DNA from: JAEUNX01 sp034004685
GTDB taxonomy: Bacteria; Pseudomonadota; Gammaproteobacteria; Burkholderiales; Rhodocyclaceae
Assembly (NCBI GenBank): GCA_034004685.1
Contig: JAVEWG010000053.1
Location: forward strand, 1 to 20,378
Direction of reading: 5' to 3'
Length of the DNA: 20,378 nt
The notes below the pieces were generated by a model. That model worked only from the letters and a program-made list of their open reading frames with translations, was not told the DNA's origin and did not search any database. Each line of letters begins with the position of its first letter. The stretch's first letter is position 1. Both the position numbers and the translations under genes were made by a program. Shown piece by piece: positions 1 through 6,938 of this stretch.

Positions 1-483
1 GAGATGCAGGAGTTGCTGGACCGGACGATCCAGGTGGTGCGGGACGTGGCCACCAGTCTGCGGCCGGCGGTGGTGGATCTGGGGGTGATTCCCGCCATCG
101 AATGGTTGGCAACGGATTTCAGCCGCCGCTATGGGATTACCTGCCATCTGGAAGTGGCGGAGCCTGCCCAGGCCCTGACCGGCCGGCAGACCGAGGTGAT
201 TTTCCGGATCGCCCAGGAGACCCTCACCAATGTGGCCCGACACGCGAATGCCAAGCAGGTATGGATGGCCCTGGGCCACGAGGGCGGCGTGTTCTTCATG
301 GAAATTCAGGACGATGGCCGGGGGCTCCCCGAGGGGTTCCAGGCCGGAGAGCGGACGTTCGGGATGCTGGGCATGGGGGAGCGGGCGCGCTCCGTGGGAG
401 GGGAAATACTCATCGCGGGCCGGCCTGGCCAGGGGGTGAGGGTGTACCTGGAGTTGCCCCTGGTGGAAGGGGGCCCCTCGTGA
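1..483 (+). CDS. NarX/DegS-type sensor histidine kinase, C-terminal part (5' end outside window)
   Basis: The reading frame is open from the first base, so the gene is cut by the window edge; the ATG at 4 is probably internal. What remains is the end of a HisKA_3-type dimerisation region (LRPAVVDLGVIPAIEWL, typical of NarX/UhpB-like kinases) and a HATPase_c domain. The N-box is ETLTNVARHANA, the G1 box is DDGRGLP and the G2 region is GMLGMGERARSVGGE. The phospho-accepting histidine and the whole sensor region lie upstream and cannot be seen, so the stimulus is unknown. The stop codon overlaps the GTG start of the next gene, a NarL-type response regulator, which is the expected cognate partner. 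ATP-dependent autophosphorylation and phosphotransfer to that regulator is the family role; the pairing is inferred from overlap. Confidence 0.93.
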   Translation, partial: EMQELLDRTIQVVRDVATSLRPAVVDLGVIPAIEWLATDFSRRYGITCHLEVAEPAQALTGRQTEVIFRIAQETLTNVARHANAKQVWMALGHEGGVFFMEIQDDGRGLPEGFQAGERTFGMLGMGERARSVGGEILIAGRPGQGVRVYLELPLVEGGPS

Positions 484-1112
484 TTCGCGTGGTGATCGCT
501 GACGATCACGCCCTGGTGCGGGGCGGCATTCGCCAACTGCTGGCCACCACGGCGGATATCCGCCAGGTGGGGGAGGCCGGCAGTGGCGAGGACTTGCTGA
601 CCGTGCTTGCCCAGACGCCCTGCGACGTGGTCCTGCTGGATCTGTCCATGCCCGGCAGCGGCGGGCTGGCCACCATCGTCCCCTTGAGCGAAGGCTTCCC
701 CGACCTGCGGGTGATTGTGCTGTCCATGCACAATGAGGGGCCGATCGTGGCCCGTGCCTGGGGCGCCGGAGTGGCCGGCTACGTCACCAAGGACTGTGCG
801 CCGGAGGTCCTGTTGACGGCGATCCGCCAGGTGGCGGCGGGGGAGCGTTTCATCGATCCGAGCCTGAATGACGCACTGCTGGCTGCCAAAACCGGGGGGC
901 GCGGCATGGGCGCAGAGGCCTTGTCCCAGCGGGAGCGCACCGTCCTGGAAATGATCGCCGCCGGGCGTAACCTGACGGAAATCGCCGCCTGGCTGGGGGT
1001 GAGCCCCAAGACCGTCAGCACCTACAAGATGCGTTTGATGCAGAAGCTCGACATCGACAACAACGCCGATCTGGTGCGCTATGCCGTCTATCTGGAAAAC
1101 CCCCTGGCCTAG
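480..1112 (+). CDS. NarL/LuxR-family response regulator
   Basis: A 210-residue two-domain regulator. The receiver domain (about 1-120) has the acidic pair D8/D9, phospho-acceptor D54 in VLLDLSMPG, S82 and the conserved K104 in GYVTKD. The C-terminal LuxR-type helix-turn-helix (about 145-205) reads LSQRERTVLEMIAAG, then LTEIAAWLGVSPKTVSTY. I chose GTG at 480 because the receiver domain begins directly after it (VIRVVIADDH) and because it overlaps the kinase stop codon in a GTGA arrangement, which suggests translational coupling. The frame stays open upstream but there only shadows the kinase gene. The kinase above is the likely partner. Family knowledge makes it a phosphorylation-controlled transcription regulator; its targets cannot be read from the window. 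Confidence 0.95.
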   Translation: MIRVVIADDHALVRGGIRQLLATTADIRQVGEAGSGEDLLTVLAQTPCDVVLLDLSMPGSGGLATIVPLSEGFPDLRVIVLSMHNEGPIVARAWGAGVAGYVTKDCAPEVLLTAIRQVAAGERFIDPSLNDALLAAKTGGRGMGAEALSQRERTVLEMIAAGRNLTEIAAWLGVSPKTVSTYKMRLMQKLDIDNNADLVRYAVYLENPLA

Positions 1113-1121
1113 GGTCTGTTG
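1106..1121 (+). repeat. Stop-codon repeat, copy 1 (after response regulator)
   Basis: GGCCTAGGGTCTGTTG spans the last Ala codon and TAG stop of the response regulator. The identical 16 bases occur at the end of aer (2874-2889), and similarity continues for several bases (ACCTTGG versus GCATTGG). Confidence 0.6.
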
Positions 1122-1133
1122 ACCTTGGCGAAG

Positions 1134-1151
1134 TGTCAGGTATCCCTGACA
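1134..1151. repeat. Perfect 7-bp inverted repeat between regulator and aer
   Basis: TGTCAGG and CCTGACA flank a 4-base spacer (TATC) in the 139-bp gap between the response regulator and the chemoreceptor gene. No T-run follows, so it is a poor intrinsic terminator. It could be an operator for a dimeric regulator, or an RNA hairpin. It sits about 100 bp upstream of the aer start. A TTGACC at 1119-1124 lies just before it, but I see no convincing -10 element at the right distance. Confidence 0.4.
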
Positions 1152-1251
1152 TACAAGCGCCACGACCATTGCTATCGTCCCCACGGGGGCGCGTGGCCGT
1201 CGCCGACAGTGCCTGGCCGTTGCCGCTGTGCACCAAACATGGGAGAACTGG

Positions 1252-2880
1252 ATGAAAGTGAACCTGCCGGTAACCCAGCGGGAAGTGCCTTTTCCCTCTG
1301 GCCGCTATGTGGTATCCAAGACGGACCAGAAGGGCGTCATCACCCATGCCAATTCCGCCTTCATCGAGTTGAGCGGCTTTGCCGCCGAAGAGCTGATCGG
1401 GGCACCCCATAGCCTGGTGCGCCATCCCGACATGCCGGCGGAAGCCTTCGCGGATCTGTGGCGCACCCTCAAGAGCGGGCTGCCCTGGCAGGGGCTGGTG
1501 AAAAACCGTTGCAAGAACGGGGATCACTACTGGGTCAAGGCCTTCGTCGTGCCGATTCGCAAGGGCGGCAGCGTGGTGGGCTACATGTCGGTGCGCACCG
1601 AGCCGAGCCGTCGCGAGGTTCAGTCGGCCGAGTCGCTGTATGCCCGGATTCGGGACAAGCGGGCGCAGTTTCCCTCGGTGGCGGTTGGCTTCACCGGGCG
1701 GCTATCCTTCAGGACGCGCCTGTGGGGGGTCATGGGGACGATGCTGGCCCTATCGGTCTTTGGGTTGATCGGCAATCTGGCGGGGGAGTCCTGGCCCTAC
1801 CACGAGATCCTGGTGAGCGCCGCCAATGCAGGCATGGCGGTGTTGTCCATCGCCGTCGCCATCTACTTCATACAGCGGATCGACCGGCCCCTGGCCCGGG
1901 TTGCCCAGCTCCTGACCCAGATCGCCGAAGGCAACCTGACCAACCAGGTGGATGTCTCGGGACGGGACGAAACAGGCTTGCTGTTTTGCCAGCTGGGGGA
2001 AATGCAGGCCCACCTGCTGTCCATGCTGGATGACGTTTCCGCCGCCGCCGGCGCCATCGAGACCCGCAGCACCCACCTCAAGGCCCAGATGCGCCAGGTG
2101 GACGACCAGTCGGTGAATCAGGCGGACAGGGCCAAGACCGTCGCCGCGGCCACCGAGGAGCTCACCGTTTCGGTGCGGGAAGTGGCTGCCAGCGCCAGCG
2201 AGACCGCCGAGGCCGCCACGCGGACCCAGGGGCTGGTCGCCGCAAGCAACCAGCAGATCCTGCAGACCATGGAGATCTCCCGTCGGGTGGAGGAGGCGGT
2301 GGGGCGCTCCGAGGAAACCATCCGGGAACTATCCCTTGCCATCGGGCGGATCGGCAACGTCACCACGGTGATTTCGGAAGTGGCCGCCCAAACCAACCTG
2401 CTGGCCCTCAATGCCGCCATCGAAGCGGCCCGGGCTGGCGAGCAGGGGCGCGGTTTTGCGGTGGTGGCCGACGAGGTGCGCACCCTGGCCGAGCGGACTT
2501 CAGCCAGTACCAAAAGCATCACCGACACGGTAGACGAGATCCGCCGGGTGGCCGACAAGTCCATCGCCGAGATGGCCGGTGCCAAGGCGGAGGTGGAGGT
2601 CAGCCGCGAAGCCCTGCGGGGCAGTAGTGAAGCCCTCTCCGGGGTGACCGCCGCCAGCGAGGGGGTGGCCGCCCTGTCCCGCTCCATTTCCGATGCCACC
2701 GCCGAGCAGACCCATGCCAGCGACGACGTGGCTCGCAGCATGGAGCAGATGGCCCAGCTCATCGATGCCAACCTGGAAGCCTCCCGGGCGGCCAGTCAGG
2801 CCACCGATTCCCTGACCGCCACGGCTTCCCGGCTCAAGGAAATGCTCGAACGCTTCACGCTCCACCGCGAAGCGGCCTAG
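1252..2880 (+). CDS. aer: Aer-type PAS-domain methyl-accepting chemotaxis receptor
   Basis: A 542-residue receptor laid out like aerotaxis transducers. A PAS domain occupies about 15-120, with LVRHPDMP carrying R57, H58 and D60, the positions linked to FAD binding in E. coli Aer. Hydrophobic segments at about 157-177 and 189-207 anchor it in the inner membrane with almost no periplasmic loop. A HAMP domain follows (about 208-262), then the methyl-accepting coiled coil. Its conserved hairpin tip is at about 370-412 (SEVAAQTNLLALNAAIEAAR, RGFAVVADEVRTLAERT). ATG 1252 is preferred over an upstream GTG at 1228: GGGAG lies 6 bases upstream and MKVNLPVTQRE matches the usual Aer start. There is no C-terminal CheR-docking pentapeptide. 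Family role: senses redox or oxygen through FAD and signals to CheA/CheW. No che genes are visible here. Confidence 0.93.
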   Translation: MKVNLPVTQREVPFPSGRYVVSKTDQKGVITHANSAFIELSGFAAEELIGAPHSLVRHPDMPAEAFADLWRTLKSGLPWQGLVKNRCKNGDHYWVKAFVVPIRKGGSVVGYMSVRTEPSRREVQSAESLYARIRDKRAQFPSVAVGFTGRLSFRTRLWGVMGTMLALSVFGLIGNLAGESWPYHEILVSAANAGMAVLSIAVAIYFIQRIDRPLARVAQLLTQIAEGNLTNQVDVSGRDETGLLFCQLGEMQAHLLSMLDDVSAAAGAIETRSTHLKAQMRQVDDQSVNQADRAKTVAAATEELTVSVREVAASASETAEAATRTQGLVAASNQQILQTMEISRRVEEAVGRSEETIRELSLAIGRIGNVTTVISEVAAQTNLLALNAAIEAARAGEQGRGFAVVADEVRTLAERTSASTKSITDTVDEIRRVADKSIAEMAGAKAEVEVSREALRGSSEALSGVTAASEGVAALSRSISDATAEQTHASDDVARSMEQMAQLIDANLEASRAASQATDSLTATASRLKEMLERFTLHREAA

Positions 2881-2889
2881 GGTCTGTTG
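2874..2889 (+). repeat. Stop-codon repeat, copy 2 (after aer)
   Basis: Identical 16-mer to 1106-1121, in the same position over the final Ala codon and TAG stop. Here its GGGTCT part is also the left foot of the longer inverted repeat 2880-2930. Confidence 0.6.
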
Positions 2890-2930
2890 GCATTGGATCG
2901 GGGCGCCCCCCCGAATCCAGTGCAAGACCC
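2880..2930. repeat. Imperfect inverted repeat/hairpin after aer
   Basis: Starting at the last base of the aer stop codon, GGGTCT (2880-2885) can pair with AGACCC (2925-2930). CATTGGAT (2891-2898) can pair with ATCCAGTG (2915-2922) with one wobble, and CGGGG (2899-2903) with CCCCG (2909-2913). This makes one long GC-rich stem with bulges. No T-tract follows. It may act as a terminator or processing signal that separates aer from the di-iron protein gene. Confidence 0.4.
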
Positions 2931-2995
2931 CTGGACAACACCCTCCGGTTCGCCCCGAGGGCATGACCAAAGAATGAGGATTCAGCGGAGAAGGC

Positions 2996-3763
2996 ATGCG
3001 CAATATTCCCTTGTACGACGATGGCCAGCACAAGTTTGTTCTCTTGAACGAGAGCGATGCGGGTGAGGAGGATGGCGTTCGCTCCAACCAGTACCTGTGC
3101 GTCCACGGAGACTCGGGGGTCCTGATGGATCCGGGGGGCTTTGGCGTGATGCCCCGGGTGCTGGCAGAGTTGCTGCGCTACATGGGGCCCGAGCGGTTGG
3201 AAGGCATCATCCTGTCCCACCAGGATCCGGACATCGTGGGGGGTATCGCCACCTGGCTGGAGATCACCGAGGCGCCGGTGCTGGTCTCCCGGGTATGGTT
3301 GCGCTTTTTGCCCCACTACGGCATTCCTTCCATGGAGCGCTTCGTGGGGGTGCCCGACGAGGGCATGATCTACCATTCGAAAGCCGGTTTCCGGCTCCAT
3401 CTCATCCCGGCCCATTTCCTGCACTCGGAAGGGCAGATCAACGTCTATGACCCGATCGCCAAGGTCCTCTTCTCCGGGGATATCGGCGCCTCGGTGGTGC
3501 CCGATGGCAAGGACGAGGCCTTTGTGGATGATTTCCATGCCCACCTGCCCTGCATCGAGGGCTTCCATCGGCGCTACATGAGCGCCAACCGGGCCGCCCG
3601 GATCTGGGTGGACGCGGTTTCCCGGCTGGAGGTGGATTACCTCGCGCCCCAGCATGGCCCGATCTACCGGGGCCGGGCGGTAAAGGATTTCCTGGCCTGG
3701 TTCCGGGATCTGGAGTGCGGGGTGGACTTGATGACCGACGCCGGCGTCTTCGCGGGAGCCTGA
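2996..3763 (+). CDS. ODP-type metallo-beta-lactamase-fold di-iron protein (probable O2/redox sensor)
   Basis: A 255-residue soluble protein made of a single metallo-beta-lactamase-like domain related to the catalytic half of flavo-diiron proteins, with no flavodoxin part. Candidate di-iron ligands are visible in order: H75, D77 and D79 in LSHQDPD; H140 in PAH; D162 in LFSGD; and H220 in PQHGP. The first motif reads H-x-D-x-D where flavo-diiron enzymes have H-x-E-x-D. The ATG has a good ribosome site (GGAG, 7 bases upstream). It is followed after 8 bp by a GGDEF/EAL gene and preceded by an Aer-type receptor. Proteins of this type (ODP, best studied in Treponema denticola) bind oxygen at a di-iron site and signal to chemotaxis. 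Here the neighbours suggest sensing for the c-di-GMP protein. A hydrolase role is the less likely alternative. Confidence 0.85.
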   Translation: MRNIPLYDDGQHKFVLLNESDAGEEDGVRSNQYLCVHGDSGVLMDPGGFGVMPRVLAELLRYMGPERLEGIILSHQDPDIVGGIATWLEITEAPVLVSRVWLRFLPHYGIPSMERFVGVPDEGMIYHSKAGFRLHLIPAHFLHSEGQINVYDPIAKVLFSGDIGASVVPDGKDEAFVDDFHAHLPCIEGFHRRYMSANRAARIWVDAVSRLEVDYLAPQHGPIYRGRAVKDFLAWFRDLECGVDLMTDAGVFAGA

Positions 3764-3771
3764 GCGTCGTC

Positions 3772-5958
3772 ATGGATATGCCTGCCATCGTGCCTTCCGG
3801 CCCCGATGAAATCCGGAAATTCGTACTGGAGCGGTTCGCGGCGGTCTTCGAGGCCCAGACCCGGACCGAGCTGTTCGCTTCAAGCATCGCCGAGCTGGCA
3901 GGAAGCGTGCACGCCGAGCTGGCCAGCGGCCTGCTGCAGACCCTGGCCGGGATCACCGATCTTGATGCGTCGAACCACCAGAAAGCCCCGGTACTGGAGG
4001 GCGTGCAGCGGCTGATAGCGCGTTCCCGGCGGCTCGAGTCCACCGTCTCCCTGCTCACCAACCTGTGGAAGCGCCAGCGGGCCGCCAACGGGCGCAATCT
4101 TCAGGAGCTCCTGGCGGAGTTCAACCGGACCTCCCGCAGGTTGGCGGGCACCCTGATCGAGCGTGACCTGCTGGAGCGCCAGAGCCGGGTGCTGGAAACC
4201 ATCGTGCTCTCCCACGAGAAGGTGACCCAGTGGAAGGCTTTTGTTCAGGAGATCCTGGCGGGCTTCCACGCCGTGTTCCCGTTCAACCTGTTCTTCATCG
4301 CCTTCGCTGAAGACAACGTCCTGTCCCTGTACATCTATTACGTGGGCGATTATCCGGCCGCAGCCCGCCAGACCGCCCGGACCCGGCTGGCCAGCGACAT
4401 GATTGCCCACCTCAATCTGCCCTGCGACGTGCCCTTGAACGTGGAGGAGTTCGAAGTGGGGCTGGAGGGCGTGGCGCCCCGGGGGGGCGTGGATGACGTG
4501 AGCTTGATCACGGTGCCTGTACCCAGCCTGGACAGCTCCAATCTTGCCGGTCTGCTGGGGGTGGCCTACGCATCGGCGGCGGCCCTGTCGCCCCAGGAAA
4601 CGAGCGTGATCCATTCGATCCTGGCGGTTATGGTGATGGTGGTGGGGTCAAGCAAGGCCTTGAGTCGCACCCTGCTGGAGCTGGAGTACTACTCCACCCA
4701 TGACCCCCTGACCGGGCTCTACAACCGGCGCTACTTCAACCACATCCTGGATTACGAGGTGGGGCGCTCGGAGCGCCATAACCACGAGTTCTCGATCCTG
4801 GTGCTGGATCTGGACGACTTCAAGGACATCAACGATACCTACGGCCACCCCTGCGGCGATGCGGTATTGCAACGGGTAGCCGATACCATGAAGGCCTGCC
4901 TGCGCCAGGGGGACCTGGCCACCCGCATCGGCGGCGACGAATTCGCCATCCTGCTGGTGGAAACCGGCGCCAGCGGAGCCCGGGTGGTGGCCGACAAGCT
5001 GCTGGAGGAATTACGGGGGATCGTCTTCCGGAGCCCCGACGGCAAGCAGTTCCACGTCACCACCTCCATCGGACTGGCCACCTATCCGGCCGACGCCCAG
5101 AGCGTCACCGACCTGCTGGCGGGGGTGGATCTGGGGCTCTACCGGGCCAAGGAGCTGGGCAAGGATGGGGTCGGTACCGTGGAGTCGATCCAGGACCGCA
5201 TCCAGGCCAGCCGCACCACCCGGGATTACGCTGAGCAGTTGCGCAGCGCCCTACACGATGGCCGGGTGGTGCCCTATTACCAGACCATCTTCGAGTGCGG
5301 CAGCGGGCGACCCTTCGGCCACGAGACCCTGGCCCGGATCGTGGAGCCAGACGGGGAAATCATCTCCGCCGGCAAGTTCATCGAGACCATCGAGAAATAC
5401 GGCCTGGGGCGGGATCTGGATCGCTCCATGATCGCCCAGGGCCTGAGGGCGATCCGTGCCCGGCTGGACCTCCAGGAAACGCCCTCGCGCCTGTTCATCA
5501 ACCTCTCGGCCCAGGAAATCCAGGGTCGCGGCATCCTGGCCTTTGCCGAGCAGATGTGCGCGGAGCTGGAGGTTCCCCCCAGCCTGGTGGTGTTCGAGCT
5601 GCTGGAGCGGGATGCCATCGGCGACATGACCCACATGCGCAAGTTCCTGAGCCAGCTACGGGCCAAGGGCTTCCTGTTCGCCCTGGACGATTTTGGCAGC
5701 GGCTACAACTCCTTTCACTACCTGCGGGAGTTGCACTTCAATTACGTGAAGATCGACGGCGCCTTCGTCCGCAACATTCTCCAGTCCAAGATCGATTTCG
5801 CCCTGGTCCGCAATCTCTCCCGGCTGTGCCAGGACCTGGGCATCCAGACCATCGCCGAGCACGTGGAATCGGAGGATATCCTGGGGGCCCTGCGGGACAT
5901 GGGGGTGGACTACGTCCAGGGTTTCCACCTGGGTGCTCCCGCTTCGTTCCTGCATTGA
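3772..5958 (+). CDS. Soluble GAF-like/GGDEF/EAL cyclic-di-GMP protein
   Basis: A 728-residue cytoplasmic protein without membrane segments. Residues 1-150 look all-helical. About 155-295 resembles a GAF-type sensor, assigned from its pattern only. The GGDEF domain (about 305-470) is intact: GGDEF at 387-391 and an RxxD inhibitory site at R378/D381. The EAL domain (about 488-725) has ETLAR instead of EAxxR at its signature (E518). It keeps N577, E609, D639/D640 (LDDFGSGY), K660, E696 and Q716, so phosphodiesterase activity remains possible. ATG 3772 lies 8 bp after the stop of the di-iron protein, with GGGAG 13 bases upstream; the frame runs further upstream only inside the preceding gene. The near-fusion spacing implies co-transcription, so the di-iron protein is the obvious candidate input. 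Which activity dominates cannot be told from sequence. Confidence 0.93.
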   Translation: MDMPAIVPSGPDEIRKFVLERFAAVFEAQTRTELFASSIAELAGSVHAELASGLLQTLAGITDLDASNHQKAPVLEGVQRLIARSRRLESTVSLLTNLWKRQRAANGRNLQELLAEFNRTSRRLAGTLIERDLLERQSRVLETIVLSHEKVTQWKAFVQEILAGFHAVFPFNLFFIAFAEDNVLSLYIYYVGDYPAAARQTARTRLASDMIAHLNLPCDVPLNVEEFEVGLEGVAPRGGVDDVSLITVPVPSLDSSNLAGLLGVAYASAAALSPQETSVIHSILAVMVMVVGSSKALSRTLLELEYYSTHDPLTGLYNRRYFNHILDYEVGRSERHNHEFSILVLDLDDFKDINDTYGHPCGDAVLQRVADTMKACLRQGDLATRIGGDEFAILLVETGASGARVVADKLLEELRGIVFRSPDGKQFHVTTSIGLATYPADAQSVTDLLAGVDLGLYRAKELGKDGVGTVESIQDRIQASRTTRDYAEQLRSALHDGRVVPYYQTIFECGSGRPFGHETLARIVEPDGEIISAGKFIETIEKYGLGRDLDRSMIAQGLRAIRARLDLQETPSRLFINLSAQEIQGRGILAFAEQMCAELEVPPSLVVFELLERDAIGDMTHMRKFLSQLRAKGFLFALDDFGSGYNSFHYLRELHFNYVKIDGAFVRNILQSKIDFALVRNLSRLCQDLGIQTIAEHVESEDILGALRDMGVDYVQGFHLGAPASFLH

Positions 5959-5973
5959 CGCCGGGGGCCGCGC

Positions 5974-6747
5974 TCAGGCTCCGGCGGTGGCGCTGAGGAA
6001 ACTGTGGCGGGCGATTGAAGCGGGGTGGCCGGCTTCATCCCAGGTCCATTCCTGGAAGTGGCAGCGGCCGCCAGGATCCCCCAGGATCACCGTGGAGCAG
6101 CGGGTGCCGTAGCCCGGGGCGCGGATGAAGGCACTGGAGAGGAGCCGCTCCCACTCCAGGCTGACGCCGGTGCGGGGCAGGGCCTGGTCCGGGGCCGGCT
6201 GGTCGTCCCGCAGCAGGGCCAGCAGAGGATCGGCGTCGGGCAGGCTGTCCAGGGCGGCATGGAGTCGGGACTTGGCCCGCTGCACCTTGGGCCACGGGGT
6301 GTCCAGCAGGTGGTTGGACAGGCCATAGACCCCGGGGCCGAGAACCCGGCCCTGGCCGCTCACGCTCTCAAAAATGGCCAGGTCCTGGCCGTCGGAAAAG
6401 ATCAGGTTGAAGCCGTTGTAGTCTCCACCGTGGCGCGCCAGCCAAGCCAGGCGTTCGGCCACGGGCAAGGGGTGGGCCAGGGCGTCCCGCACCAGTGCGC
6501 CCCGGCTCGGTCCCCCCAGGGGCTGACGGGTGGGATCCCGGAAATTGGTGAGCCCGGCAAAGGCGCCCTGGCGATTGATCCCCAGCCAGGTACCACCGGC
6601 TTCCAGATCCTGGCCCGCCAGAATGCCGGGCGGGTCAGCCCACCAGGCGGCGGGGGTGGCCGGGCGGGCGAACCATTCGTCCCGGTTGGCGGCCACCACC
6701 AGGGGAAAGTCGGGATGGGCCCGCCAGGCCACCAGGATCAGGCACAT
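5974..6747 (-). CDS. NRDE/TANGO2-family protein
   Basis: A 257-residue protein beginning MCLILVAW, with the name-giving NRDE motif at 21-24 (VVAANRDEW). Other conserved stretches are AGQDLEAGGTWLGI, AGLTNFRD and GLSNHLLDTPWPKV. The family belongs to the Ntn-hydrolase-like fold, and Cys2 sits where a nucleophile would be exposed after removal of the initiator Met. Animal TANGO2 has been linked to heme and lipid handling, but no bacterial reaction is settled. The ATG overlaps the stop of the small upstream gene by 10 bp, making this the last gene of the ygfZ transcription unit. Its 3' end faces the GGDEF/EAL gene across only 15 bp. Confidence 0.92.
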   Translation of the reverse strand: MCLILVAWRAHPDFPLVVAANRDEWFARPATPAAWWADPPGILAGQDLEAGGTWLGINRQGAFAGLTNFRDPTRQPLGGPSRGALVRDALAHPLPVAERLAWLARHGGDYNGFNLIFSDGQDLAIFESVSGQGRVLGPGVYGLSNHLLDTPWPKVQRAKSRLHAALDSLPDADPLLALLRDDQPAPDQALPRTGVSLEWERLLSSAFIRAPGYGTRCSTVILGDPGGRCHFQEWTWDEAGHPASIARHSFLSATAGA

Positions 6748-6938
6748 TCGACGCGCTCCGGATGGCGCTGGCCGCCGAGCTCAAGGAATCGGTCGAAGCC
6801 CCGGCGGGCGGCCGCCTCATCCAGCGCCCGGGGGAAATCCTCGGCCACCCCCTCGTAGCGCTCCATCCAGGTGGCGGGGTCGTCGGCCCGCAGCGGCAGG
6901 CGGCCTGCCCGCGCCCGGTCGTGCACATACAGGTTCAA
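6738..6938 (-). CDS. Small conserved-looking hypothetical protein between ygfZ and the NRDE gene
   Basis: This frame fills the gap between the ygfZ stop and the NRDE-protein start exactly, giving about 66 residues. It contains LYVHDRARAGRLPLR, DDPATWMERYEGVAEDFP and FLELGGQRHPERVECA. I do not recognise a family. It is soluble, charged, and has no signal peptide or membrane segment. The proposed TTG start at 6938 overlaps the ygfZ stop as TTGA, and its own stop lies 10 bp inside the NRDE gene. That overlap on both sides argues for a real, translationally coupled gene. No clear ribosome site precedes the TTG; GTG at 6926 is an alternative start four codons downstream. The frame is open through ygfZ too, but that part is a shadow. 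Confidence 0.65.
   Translation of the reverse strand: MNLYVHDRARAGRLPLRADDPATWMERYEGVAEDFPRALDEAAARRGFDRFLELGGQRHPERVECA

Noticed and set aside
102..479. Upstream extension of the response-regulator frame
   Set aside because: This part overlaps the histidine kinase ATPase domain and encodes Gly/Pro/Arg-rich nonsense; the receiver domain starts at GTG 480.
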